A DNA stretch of 58,443 nt from an uncultured Acidimicrobiales bacterium (GTDB lineage: Bacteria > Actinomycetota > Acidimicrobiia > Acidimicrobiales > AC-14), in NCBI GenBank assembly GCA_902805665.1, contig CADCTB010000128.1, positions 1-58,443 on the forward strand, given 5' to 3'. Position 1 is the first letter of the stretch. Every line of letters starts with the position of its first letter. A program made the position numbers and the translations under genes. The notes beneath the pieces are model-generated. The model had not been told where the DNA came from and did no database searches. It was given only the letters and a program-made list of their open reading frames with translations. Below, piece by piece: positions 1 to 7,808 of this stretch.

Positions 1-6
1 CGGGGG

Positions 7-633
7 GTGACGGGGCTCGGCGACCGGCGGCTCTACCTCTGCACCGCGGACCGTCCCGATCTGGCCGAGTTCCTGGTCGCCTGTATCCGCGGCGGGGTCG
101 ACATCGTCCAGCTGCGGGACAAGCAGCTCGACGCCCGTCCCCTGCTGGCCCGGGCCCGCGTGGCCGCCCAGGTCTGTGCCCACCACGGCGTGCCGTTCGT
201 CCTCAATGACCGCCCCGACCTGGCCCTGGAATGCGGCGCCGACGGCGTCCATGTGGGCCAGGACGACGCTCCCGCCTCGCTGGCCCGCCGCATACTCGGG
301 CCCGGGGCCATCGTGGGGCTGTCGACCCACGCGCCGGCCGAGCTCGACGCCTCCCCGACGGAGCCGGCCGACTACGTGTCCGTGGGGCCGGTGTCGGCCA
401 CGCCGACCAAGCCGGGGCGACCGGGCACCGGGCTCGAGTACCTGCGCTACGCGGCCCGCACCGCCACCCGACCGTGGTTCGTCACGGGCGGGGTCACCCC
501 GGACACGCTCCCCGCCATGCTCGACGCAGGCGCCCGCCGGTTCGTGGTGGTGCGCTGGCTCACGGAGTCGGCCGACCCGCTGCAGGCGGCCCGGGCCCTG
601 CGAGAGGTGATCGACGGGACGCCCCTCTCCTGA
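7..633 (+). CDS. thiE: Thiamine-phosphate synthase ThiE
   Basis: Couples the pyrimidine (HMP-PP) and thiazole (THZ-P) phosphates into thiamine monophosphate in the cytosol. The 208-residue length fits the family. Visible motifs are QLRDK (35-39) and NDRPD (67-71) around the pyrimidine site, VHVGQDD (81-87) for pyrophosphate and magnesium binding, TPTKPG (132-137) and a late VTGGV phosphate loop. The start is GTG at base 7. The window begins only six bases upstream, so the ribosome-binding site cannot be judged and a slightly earlier start is possible. It converges on the hydrolase that follows. No other thiamine gene is in view. Confidence 0.93.
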   Translation: MTGLGDRRLYLCTADRPDLAEFLVACIRGGVDIVQLRDKQLDARPLLARARVAAQVCAHHGVPFVLNDRPDLALECGADGVHVGQDDAPASLARRILGPGAIVGLSTHAPAELDASPTEPADYVSVGPVSATPTKPGRPGTGLEYLRYAARTATRPWFVTGGVTPDTLPAMLDAGARRFVVVRWLTESADPLQAARALREVIDGTPLS

Positions 634-655
634 ACCGGCTGTGGGCCCCAACCGG

Positions 656-1411
656 TCAGGAACCGGTCTGGCGCTCCATCCAGCCCAGGAGCAGGGCGAC
701 GGCGCGGGGGTCGTGCCGGAGCCGGTGCCCGGCTTCGGAGAGCACCCGTAGCTCGACGGCGTCGCCCGCCGCATCGGTGAGCACCCGGGCGTCGTCGAGG
801 GGCACGACGTCGTCGTCGGCGCCGTGGATGACCAGGATCGGGCGGGGAGGGACCTTGGCGATCAGCGCGGTGGGGCGGATCTCGCGGAGCTCCCGGCTCC
901 AGGCCTCGAAGTCGAGCGGGAAGTCGCGGTCCTCGATCACGCCGATCGAGCGGGCGTGCTCGAGGAACCTCTCCGGGTCGCCCGCCCAGTCGCTGAAGTC
1001 GGCCCGGGCCGACATGGTGGCCACGCCGCGGACGCGCTCGTCCTCGCCCGCCTCGCACAGGGCGAGCGATCCCCCGGTGCCCGATCCGGCCAGCCACACA
1101 CCGGAGACCCCGCCGGCGGCGAGGAGGTGGTCGATCGCGGCCCGGAGGTCGTCGAGCCAACCGGCGAGGGAGAAGTCACCCTCCGACGTGCCCGTGCCGC
1201 GGAAGTTGAAGGTCATGACGGCCCAGCCGGTGTCGGCGGCCAGCCGCTCGGCCAGCTCGGGATACGTCTGGGCCGAGGTCGCCGCTCCGCCGGGACCGGC
1301 CGGGAACCCGTGACAGAGCACCAGCCCGGGGACGGCCCCCGACGCCGGCGGCGCCGGCCGGGCCAGGTACCCCGACAAGCGAAGGCCGCCGGACTCGATC
1401 ACGCACTGCAC
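656..1411 (-). CDS. Alpha/beta-hydrolase family protein with atypical nucleophile elbow
   Basis: A 251-residue alpha/beta-hydrolase fold. HGFPAG near residue 34 is the oxyanion strand-loop, HGADDD near 196 carries the acid, and EAGH ending near 229 carries the histidine. The nucleophile elbow reads GSGTGG (about 109-114), so the position that normally holds Ser is Gly and the next residue is Thr. The protein may use another residue or be non-catalytic. I chose GTG 1411 because GGTGGAGG lies eight bases upstream; GTG 1426 gives five more residues but has no ribosome-binding site. It lies downstream of a 310-base structured gap. Substrate unknown. Confidence 0.8.
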   Translation of the reverse strand: MQCVIESGGLRLSGYLARPAPPASGAVPGLVLCHGFPAGPGGAATSAQTYPELAERLAADTGWAVMTFNFRGTGTSEGDFSLAGWLDDLRAAIDHLLAAGGVSGVWLAGSGTGGSLALCEAGEDERVRGVATMSARADFSDWAGDPERFLEHARSIGVIEDRDFPLDFEAWSRELREIRPTALIAKVPPRPILVIHGADDDVVPLDDARVLTDAAGDAVELRVLSEAGHRLRHDPRAVALLLGWMERQTGS

Positions 1412-1464
1412 GGGATTCACCTCCACCGGAACCGTTCGGCTCCGGAGACACAGGACACCAGCGC

Positions 1465-1493
1465 GACAAGGGGGCGCCGAGCGCCCCCTTGTC
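1465..1493. terminator. Perfect 13-bp hairpin, 3-nt loop
   Basis: The arms gacaagggggcgc and gcgcccccttgtc pair perfectly around CGA. Neither side has a long T tract. It lies 54 bases upstream of the hydrolase start on the minus strand and could end a short leader RNA or act as a cruciform. Confidence 0.5.
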
Positions 1494-1615
1494 TGGCTTC
1501 AAATTGCTGGAAAGGAAAACTTGGGGGAACGGACTGCACCAGGAGGGACCAGTTCCCGGACGTTTCCTCCGAGCGGTGACAGCGGGGTTTCCGCTCTACC
1601 CGGTCCAGCTGCCAG

Positions 1616-1660
1616 TTAGCGGGCAGCCACCTCCGAGGTCCCAAAACTACATTCGTTCAG
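1616..1660 (-). CDS. Possible 14-residue leader peptide (CTG start)
   Basis: The frame reads (M)NECSFGTSEVAAR followed by TAA. AGGAGG lies eight bases before the CTG, among the best ribosome-binding sites in the window. The site is embedded in the palindrome aggtggtccacct, so its access could be controlled by folding. One Cys codon is present. No ATG or GTG with comparable spacing exists in this frame; a GTG three codons earlier overlaps the ribosome-binding site. This is a candidate only. Confidence 0.3.
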   Translation of the reverse strand: MNECSFGTSEVAAR

Positions 1661-1737
1661 GTGGACCACCTCCTTTCTTCGGTACGACAATCAAACCACA
1701 AACCGCGCCCTAGATGGCAACAGTTTCGGCCCGTCGT

Positions 1738-2181
1738 CTAGAAGGGATCGGGGCCCCGGTCCTCGACAGGCCCGACCGCCCCGATGTCCTCCAGGTATCC
1801 CATCTGGGCGTCGAGCACGGCGTGGATCTGCGAAGGCGTGTACGGGGAGCCCGCCGCCTCGGCCTTCATCAGCACGAAGTCCACCGTCTCGGCCCCGCTG
1901 ACCACCACCGGATGGTCGGCGTCCGCGGTGTGCCCGTTCGACGACACCCCCTTGATCCGGAAGAACTCGAGGTGCCAGTTGAGGATGCGGCGGACGTCGT
2001 CGGGCGACAGGACGGCGGCCACATCGGGGCCGACGTGGTCGCACACCCAGGCCACCGCGTCCTCGAACTCGAACACCCGGCCGGGCGCCTTGGTGGCCAG
2101 GCGCCGGGCCTCGCGGCCCACCACGATGGCGGCGATGGCGAAGACGGCGGCGACGGCGAGGACGCCGAGGAAGATCCCCAT
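1738..2181 (-). CDS. Uncharacterised membrane-anchored protein
   Basis: I do not recognise this 147-residue protein. Residues 3-22 form one hydrophobic segment (FLGVLAVAAVFAIAAIVVG), followed by a soluble acidic domain rich in Asp and Val with a predicted helical N-terminal part (EDAVAWVCDHVGPDV) and an alpha/beta tail. The topology suggests an N-terminal anchor with a cytoplasmic domain. It starts with ATG 27 bases downstream of the acyl-CoA dehydrogenase stop, so the two are probably co-transcribed. No catalytic motif is visible. Confidence 0.7.
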   Translation of the reverse strand: MGIFLGVLAVAAVFAIAAIVVGREARRLATKAPGRVFEFEDAVAWVCDHVGPDVAAVLSPDDVRRILNWHLEFFRIKGVSSNGHTADADHPVVVSGAETVDFVLMKAEAAGSPYTPSQIHAVLDAQMGYLEDIGAVGPVEDRGPDPF

Positions 2182-2208
2182 GAGGCCGAAGGGTAGTGGC
2201 GGCGCCCG

Positions 2209-3288
2209 CTACAGACCCAGGTGCCGGGTCAGTGCCTCGCGATGGTGGCGAGGGTCGCCGAAGAGGAGCTGGGAGGAGCGGGCCCGCTTGAAGTACAGGT
2301 GGGCGTCGTGGTCCCAGGTGAAGCCCAGGCCGCCGTGGACGTGGAGGCTGTCGGCAGCCACCCGCACGTAGGCCTCGGAGCAGCAGGACTTCGCCACCGC
2401 GGCGGCGGCAGGCAGCTCCCCGTCGCCTCTCGCCGCGGCCAGGGCTGCGTAGAAGGCAGCCGAGCGGGCCGACTCGAGGTCGAGCAGCATGTCGGCACAG
2501 AGGTGCTTGACGGCCTGGAAGCTGCCGATGGGGCGCCCGAACTGCACCCGTCGCCTCGCGTGCTCGACCGCCATCTCCAGCGCCCGCGCCGCCCCACCCA
2601 CCTGCTCGGCGGCCAGGGCCACGACCGACAGGTCCATGGCCGCGGCGAGCGTCCCGTCCAGGGGCCGGGCCGGCGTGGCCGCGAGCGTGATCCGCGCCTG
2701 ACGCCGGGTCCGGTCGACGGTGGGCAGCGGGTCCCGGTCGAGGCCGGGGGCGCCGGCGTGAACGAGGTACAGGCCGACGACGCCGTCGTGGGAGGAGCGG
2801 GCCGCGACGACCAGCACGTCGGCCGCGCAGCCGTCGACCACGTAGGACTTCTCGCCCTCGAGCCGCCAGCCGCCTTCCGGTGACCGCACCGCCCGGGTCT
2901 CCACGCCGGCTGCGTCCCAGCGCCCGGAGGCCTCGGCCACCGCGAGCGTGGCGATGCAGAGCCCGCCCGCCACCGCAGCCTGAACGTCGTGGGGCAGGAA
3001 GGGGGCGGCGGTGACGGTGGCCAGATACGGGGCGCACAGCAGCACCCGGCCCGTCTCCTCCAGGACCACCGACTGCTCGACCCAGCCCAGTCCGGAGCCG
3101 CCCACCTCGGTGGGCAGGTGAAGGCCGTGGATGTCGTGGTCGGCGGCCATCCGCAGCCACACGTCGAGGTCGTAGCCGAGGTCGTCGTCCATGAGCCGGC
3201 GGACTTCGGAGGACGGGGACACCTCGGCCAGGAACGCCCGCACCCGGTTCCGCAGCTGCTCCTGGGCGTCGGTGGGGCCGAAGTGCAC
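2209..3288 (-). CDS. Acyl-CoA dehydrogenase family protein
   Basis: A 359-residue FAD-dependent acyl-CoA dehydrogenase fold. It has the mid-domain beta-barrel region, RRRVQFGRPIGSFQAVKH for FAD and dimer contacts, and HVHGGLGFTWDHDAHLY near the C-terminus. The YEGT-type segment that carries the catalytic Glu of medium-chain enzymes is absent; the tail reads SSQLLFGD instead. In actinobacterial sterol and acyl catabolism such proteins often pair with a second subunit, so it could be one half of a heterotetramer, but no partner is nearby. GTG 3288 is chosen because the domain begins directly after it; it is divergent from the metallo-hydrolase with 18 bases between. Confidence 0.85.
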   Translation of the reverse strand: MHFGPTDAQEQLRNRVRAFLAEVSPSSEVRRLMDDDLGYDLDVWLRMAADHDIHGLHLPTEVGGSGLGWVEQSVVLEETGRVLLCAPYLATVTAAPFLPHDVQAAVAGGLCIATLAVAEASGRWDAAGVETRAVRSPEGGWRLEGEKSYVVDGCAADVLVVAARSSHDGVVGLYLVHAGAPGLDRDPLPTVDRTRRQARITLAATPARPLDGTLAAAMDLSVVALAAEQVGGAARALEMAVEHARRRVQFGRPIGSFQAVKHLCADMLLDLESARSAAFYAALAAARGDGELPAAAAVAKSCCSEAYVRVAADSLHVHGGLGFTWDHDAHLYFKRARSSQLLFGDPRHHREALTRHLGL

Positions 3289-3306
3289 CGGGGCATACTC
3301 GCGTCC

Positions 3307-3912
3307 ATGCCGCTGCACTACGAGGACGAGCGGGTCCAGATCACCAAGGTGGTGGTCGGGCCCATGGTCAACAACGTGTTCTTCGTCCGCTGCGCCGAGA
3401 CGGGGGAGTCGGTGATGGTCGACGCCGCGGACGAGCCCGACGTCCTCCTTCCCCTGTGCCAGGAGCTGGCCGTCGGCGACGTCCTCACCACCCACGGCCA
3501 CCGAGACCACGTCCAGGCGGTGCGGGCCGTGCGCGGCGTGGGCCACAGGGTGGGTGTCGCCCAGGGTGACGCCCACATGCTGCCGGCCTTCGACTTCGAG
3601 ATCGCCGACGAGGACGTCATCGAGGTCGGCCGGCTCCGCCTCCACGCCCTCCACACCCCGGGCCACACCCCCGGATCGACGTGCTTCAGAGTCGAGGGCT
3701 CACCGGTGCTCCTCTCCGGGGACACGCTCTTCCCGGGCGGGCCGGGGAACACGTTCGGGAACCGGGTCGACTTCGCCACCATCATCCGATCCGTCCAGCA
3801 GCGCCTGTTCACCCTGCCCGACGACACCATCGTCCTCCCCGGCCACGGCGCCGACACCACCATCGGCACCGAGCGCCCCCACCTCCAGGAGTGGATCGAC
3901 CGGGGCTGGTGA
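3307..3912 (+). CDS. Metallo-beta-lactamase-fold hydrolase
   Basis: A 201-residue, single-domain MBL-fold protein of the glyoxalase II-like class. The metal motif is THGHRDH (HxHxDH with the second His kept), with TPGHTPGS and SGDTLF supplying later ligands and PGHG near the C-terminus. The early MVNNVFFV strand is typical of this group. Substrates in the family are thioesters or similar esters; nothing here fixes which. ATG 3307 sits in the short divergent gap with the acyl-CoA dehydrogenase, so both may answer to one control region. It converges on the debranching enzyme with four bases between stops. Confidence 0.88.
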   Translation: MPLHYEDERVQITKVVVGPMVNNVFFVRCAETGESVMVDAADEPDVLLPLCQELAVGDVLTTHGHRDHVQAVRAVRGVGHRVGVAQGDAHMLPAFDFEIADEDVIEVGRLRLHALHTPGHTPGSTCFRVEGSPVLLSGDTLFPGGPGNTFGNRVDFATIIRSVQQRLFTLPDDTIVLPGHGADTTIGTERPHLQEWIDRGW

Positions 3913-3916
3913 GTCC

Positions 3917-6040
3917 CTAGGGGTCGCGGGGGGAGTGGACGAGCTGGACGTCGGCTCCCATGCCCTCGGCGTACATGCCGTGGCGGTCGACCTCGACGGT
4001 GACCCGGCGGCCGGCGAGCGGGATGCGGTCGACGCGGAGGCGGCTGATCGGAGGCGGCAGGACCGGGTCGATCCAGACCTTGCCGTGGGGCACCCAGGGG
4101 TCGAGTCGGAGGATGCTGCGCAGGAACATCAGGGGCGACGCCGCCGCCCAGGCCTGCGGTGAGCACGACGACGGGTAGCTGACGGGGAACGGGACCTCGT
4201 CACGCCCCAACCCGCCGAACAGCTCGGGCAGGCGACCCCCGAAGTGGCCGGCGGCCTCCAGCAGGCCGACGATCACCCGCTGGGCCTCGTCGACGAAGCC
4301 GTAGCGGGTGAGCCCGGCGGCGATGATGGCGTTGTCGTGCGGCCAGACCGACCCGACGTGGTAGCTGATCGGGTTGTAGCCGGTCATGTCCGAGCTCAGG
4401 GTGCGGATGCCCCAGCCGCTGAACATCTCGGGCGACAGGAGCCTGTCGGCCACGGCCTGGGCCTTGTCCGCGTCGACGATCCCGGTCCAGAGGCAGTGGC
4501 CGATGTTGGACGCCAGCGCGTCGATCGGCTTCTTGTCGGCGTCGAGGCCCATGGCGAACCAGCCGAGGTCCTCGAGCCAGAAGTCGCGGTTGAATGCGCT
4601 CTTGAGCGCCGCCGCCTTGGACCGGTAGCGGTCGACGGTGGCCGTGTCGCCCGCCTCGTCGGCGAAGTGGGCCCGGGCGAGGTAGGCCCCGTACACGTAG
4701 CCCTGCACCTCACAGAGGGCGATCGGGGCCCGGGCCAGCCGGCCGTCGGCGAAGCGGATGGCGTCCCAGGAGTCCTTCCAGCCCTGGTTGCCCAGGCCCT
4801 TGTCGGACGACCGTTGGTACTCGACATAGCCGTCTCCGTCGCGGTCGCCGTAGTCCTCGATCCAGGCCAGGGCCCGGTCGGCCGCGGGCAGCAGGCTGTC
4901 GACCACCTCCGCGGCGAGGCCCCACCGCCGCAGCTCGCCGAGGAGCATGACGAAGAGCGGCGTGGCGTCGGCCGTGCCGTAGTAGACGCTGCCCCCGCCG
5001 AGCGAGAGCGACGAGGCGTCGCCGAAGCGCATCTCGTGGAGGATGCGGCCGGGCTCCTCGTCGTTGACGGGGTCGACCTTGGTCCCCTGGAAGCGGGCGA
5101 GGGTCTGCAGCACGTCCTGGGCGAGCGTGGGGTCGACGATCAGCGCCATCCACGACGTGAGCAGGGAGTCACGCCCGAAGAGGGTCATGAACCAGGGGGC
5201 GCCGGCGGCCAGCACCGCCCGCTCGGGGAAGTCGGGGTCGAAGATGCGCAGGGCGCCCAGGTCCTCCGCGCCCTGGGTCACCGCCCGGTGGAACACCTCG
5301 TAGTCGGTCTCCACCGCCGGGACGGCCTCGCGCCACTGGTCGAGGCGCTGATGGGGCGTGGAGTGCTCCACCGGCTCGCCGCACAGGTAGCGGGGCTCGA
5401 TGTCGACGCCGTCGATGATCGGCGTGAACTGCAGGCACGTGCTCCAGTGGCCGCGGGCGGGCACCACCGTCTCCCACGACGCGGTGTTGGCCACGAACTG
5501 GGCCGGCTCGCCGGAGGTGATCCGCAGCCCCCGCCGGCTGGCGCCCCGCCGGTAGTCGAAGACCAGGCCCTCGCGGGAGGTGTCGAGGGTGATCTCGCCC
5601 TCCGTCCTGGCCCGGCCCTCCTTGACCGCGAACATGTTGGCGAAGTCGGCGGAGAACCTCAGCTGGATCGAGCAGTACGCGGGCTCCTCGCCGTAGTTCC
5701 GCACGACGAGGTCCTCGCGCATCCCCCGGCCGACGTAGCGGTAGCGCAGGACCATGAGGGTGCTGTCGGCCCGGCCGGCCACGGGCTGGCTGCGCAGGAC
5801 GAACGTGGCCGAGAAGGGGGCGGTGCGCTCGGCGGCGAGCGCCTCGGCCCGGTGGCCGTTCACGTGGACGTCGAGGCCGGACAGGAAGCGGGTGTCGCGG
5901 AAGAACAGCCCCTGCGGGGTGCCGCGGGCGACGTCGCCGTCGCGCCCCGAGATGCAGAACGCAGAGCCCTGCACCAGGGTGACGACGCCCTCGGGGGCGC
6001 CGATCGGTTCGTCGACGGCGACGTTCCAGGGCTCGGCCAT
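3917..6040 (-). CDS. Glycogen debranching enzyme (amylo-alpha-1,6-glucosidase type)
   Basis: A 707-residue cytosolic enzyme that trims branch points from glycogen or related glucans. Residues about 20-210 match the N-terminal beta-sandwich domain of bacterial and archaeal debranching enzymes (GDE_N-like, with GLFFRDTRFLSG). The rest is an (alpha/alpha)6 barrel with MTLFGRDSLLTSW (FGRDS 288-292) and NQGWKDSWDA (418-427), which carry conserved acidic residues of the family. ATG 6040 is chosen because the domain begins right after it; longer upstream frames are antisense to the next gene. It is divergent from the HExxH lipoprotein with 64 bases between. Confidence 0.87.
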   Translation of the reverse strand: MAEPWNVAVDEPIGAPEGVVTLVQGSAFCISGRDGDVARGTPQGLFFRDTRFLSGLDVHVNGHRAEALAAERTAPFSATFVLRSQPVAGRADSTLMVLRYRYVGRGMREDLVVRNYGEEPAYCSIQLRFSADFANMFAVKEGRARTEGEITLDTSREGLVFDYRRGASRRGLRITSGEPAQFVANTASWETVVPARGHWSTCLQFTPIIDGVDIEPRYLCGEPVEHSTPHQRLDQWREAVPAVETDYEVFHRAVTQGAEDLGALRIFDPDFPERAVLAAGAPWFMTLFGRDSLLTSWMALIVDPTLAQDVLQTLARFQGTKVDPVNDEEPGRILHEMRFGDASSLSLGGGSVYYGTADATPLFVMLLGELRRWGLAAEVVDSLLPAADRALAWIEDYGDRDGDGYVEYQRSSDKGLGNQGWKDSWDAIRFADGRLARAPIALCEVQGYVYGAYLARAHFADEAGDTATVDRYRSKAAALKSAFNRDFWLEDLGWFAMGLDADKKPIDALASNIGHCLWTGIVDADKAQAVADRLLSPEMFSGWGIRTLSSDMTGYNPISYHVGSVWPHDNAIIAAGLTRYGFVDEAQRVIVGLLEAAGHFGGRLPELFGGLGRDEVPFPVSYPSSCSPQAWAAASPLMFLRSILRLDPWVPHGKVWIDPVLPPPISRLRVDRIPLAGRRVTVEVDRHGMYAEGMGADVQLVHSPRDP

Positions 6041-6104
6041 GTGGAGATGGGACGTTAGCTGCGGGCGAAACCCGGCCCCAATCCGGTGCCGGTAGGTTCT
6101 CGCG

Positions 6105-6986
6105 GTGCGCAGCCGTGGGGCCCTGGTGGGGTTGGTGATGGCGCTGACGGCAGCCTGTTCGAGCCCGCCCGTCGACCGGGCCGATCCGACGGCCGCGCCG
6201 ACAACTGCCCTGCCGGTGACCACGACGGCCCCCACGACGACCACCGTGCCCGTGCCCGCCGAAGTCCGGGACCTGGCCGCCACCACCACCATGACCGAGC
6301 GGGCACGGCGGATCTTCCTGGCCGCCACCCCGGCCATCGAGGACGCCACCACCTTCGCGGCCAACTGCGGCATCGACAACCGGGCGGACTCCGGCAGCGA
6401 GCCCCGCACCCACACCCAGGGTTGCTACGTCGCCGGCCGCATCCACCTGCTGTCCCCCGACCGTGCGGAGGCCCGCGAGCTCCTCTATGTCGTCGCCGCC
6501 CACGAACTGTTGCACGCGGTCTACGCCTCTCTGGGCCCGGCCGAGCGGTCCCGGATCGACGCCGAGCTGCAAGCGGCCCGCCCGGGCAACCAGCGCCTCG
6601 AGGAGCGGCTGAAGCCCTACGGCGCGAGCCCGACGCTCATCAACGAGGTCCACTCCATCCTCGGGTCGGAGTTCGAGAGCGTGTCGCCCGCACTGGAGGC
6701 CCACTACGCCCAGTTCTTCGCCGACCGCGCCGCGGTGGTGGCCGCCCGCCAACGCACCCTGGGGGCACGGGAGGACGAGATCGCCCGCCTGCGGGCCGAC
6801 ATCGACGATCTCGACACCCGCATCACCGCCCTGAAGGAGACCCAGGAGGAGCTCCGGGCCGCCAACGACATCCGGGCCTACAACGCCAACGTGGTGGTTA
6901 TCAACCGCCTCATCGGCCGCTACAACGACCAGATCCAGGCCCTGAACGCCCGGATCGACGAGTACAACGGCCTGCTGGGCGGCTGA
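6105..6986 (+). CDS. Thr-rich lipoprotein with HELLH motif and C-terminal coiled coil
   Basis: A 293-residue secreted lipoprotein candidate. A short signal ends in ALTAAC (Cys18), followed by a Thr/Pro-rich linker (30-52). HELLH at 133-137 in the helix VVAAHELLHAVYASL fits the HExxH zinc-peptidase signature; a third metal ligand could be one of several Glu residues in the next 50, including NEVHSILGSEFES. Cys88 and Cys107 could form a disulfide. Residues about 215-285 are heptad-like, with repeated DDLDTR, QEELRA and NARIDEY, and look like a coiled coil. I know no named family for this arrangement. Start GTG 6105. Activity is inferred from the motif only. Confidence 0.75.
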   Translation: MRSRGALVGLVMALTAACSSPPVDRADPTAAPTTALPVTTTAPTTTTVPVPAEVRDLAATTTMTERARRIFLAATPAIEDATTFAANCGIDNRADSGSEPRTHTQGCYVAGRIHLLSPDRAEARELLYVVAAHELLHAVYASLGPAERSRIDAELQAARPGNQRLEERLKPYGASPTLINEVHSILGSEFESVSPALEAHYAQFFADRAAVVAARQRTLGAREDEIARLRADIDDLDTRITALKETQEELRAANDIRAYNANVVVINRLIGRYNDQIQALNARIDEYNGLLGG

Positions 6987-7028
6987 GCCAAAGGGTTTCT
7001 CCTATGGGCGTAGTGCTAATCTTGAGAG

Positions 7029-7808
7029 GTGAGCGCGCCCCCTTTGTTCGAGATTCAGGGACTGCACGTCGAGGTCGAAGGCACCGAGATCCTCAAGGGT
7101 GTCGACCTCACCATCCTGCCGGGGCAGGTGGCCGCTCTGATGGGCCCCAACGGCTCGGGGAAGAGCACGCTGGCCAACACCCTGCTGGCCCATCCCGACT
7201 ACCAGGTGACGGCCGGGCGCATCCTCTTCAAGGGCGAGGACATCACGTCGTGGCCCACCGACGTGCGGGGGAAGTCCGGGCTGTTCCTTGCCTTCCAGTA
7301 CCCGGAGGAGATCCCCGGCGTCTCCGTCATCCAGTTCCTGCGTCAGGCGCTGTCGGCCCGCAAAGGCATCGACCTCTCCATCCTCGAGCTGCGGCTGGCC
7401 ATCATGAGCTGGATGGACCGGCTCGGGATCGATCCCAGCTTCGGTGACCGGTACCTCAACGAGGGCTTCTCGGGCGGGGAGAAGAAGCGCAACGAGGTCC
7501 TGCAGATGGCCATCCTCGAGCCGGAGTTCGCGGTCCTCGACGAGACCGACTCCGGCCTCGACATCGACGCCCTCAAGGTGGTGTCGAAGGGCGTGCAGGA
7601 GGTCCGCACCGACCGGCCCGATCTCGGGGTGCTGGTGATCACCCACTACCAGCGGATCCTCCAGTACCTGGCGCCCGACGTGGTCCACATCCTGGTCGAC
7701 GGCCGTATCGTGGCCAGCGGCGGGATGGACCTGGCCGACCGGCTCGAGCGGGAGGGCTACGAGTCCTGGCGCGGGCCTTCGGCGGGCCATGGAACGGGCC
7801 CGGCGTGA
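7029..7808 (+). CDS. sufC: Fe-S cluster assembly ATPase SufC (copy 1)
   Basis: ATPase of the SufBCD scaffold that builds iron-sulfur clusters. The 259 residues show Walker A GPNGSGKST (39-47), the SufC-specific SGGEKKRNE signature near 150 and Walker B FAVLDETDSGLD. The start is GTG 7029. Its stop overlaps the sufS start by four bases (gtga), so the two are translationally coupled. It heads the plus-strand sufC-sufS-sufU block, whereas the usual sufB and sufD partners are not beside it. A second SufC is encoded at 14632-15375. Confidence 0.93.
   Translation: MSAPPLFEIQGLHVEVEGTEILKGVDLTILPGQVAALMGPNGSGKSTLANTLLAHPDYQVTAGRILFKGEDITSWPTDVRGKSGLFLAFQYPEEIPGVSVIQFLRQALSARKGIDLSILELRLAIMSWMDRLGIDPSFGDRYLNEGFSGGEKKRNEVLQMAILEPEFAVLDETDSGLDIDALKVVSKGVQEVRTDRPDLGVLVITHYQRILQYLAPDVVHILVDGRIVASGGMDLADRLEREGYESWRGPSAGHGTGPA

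Larger units (their letters stand above)
1427..1737. other. 310-base gap with candidate minus-strand leader/structured RNA
   Basis: No ordinary gene is convincing here. Read on the minus strand it contains a strong ribosome-binding site, a 14-codon frame with a CTG start (1660-1616), several short stems (gctgcc/ggcagc, gagcgg/ccgctc, gggaac/gttccc) and a perfect 13-bp hairpin (1465-1493) before the hydrolase. Base composition is less GC-rich than its neighbours around 1680-1715, as expected for a promoter. It could be a leader for the hydrolase or a free RNA of about 200-235 nt ending at the hairpin. A 75-codon minus-strand frame also crosses it but has no family features and runs through the hairpin. 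Confidence 0.4.

Noticed and set aside
1480-1600. ggaggaaacgtccggg looked like the conserved start of RNase P RNA
   Set aside because: It has an extra base in the conserved core, and the remaining RNase P elements and required length are missing.
1417-1644. A 75-codon minus-strand frame upstream of the hydrolase
   Set aside because: It passes through the 13-bp hairpin and has no ribosome-binding site; the 14-codon frame is better supported.
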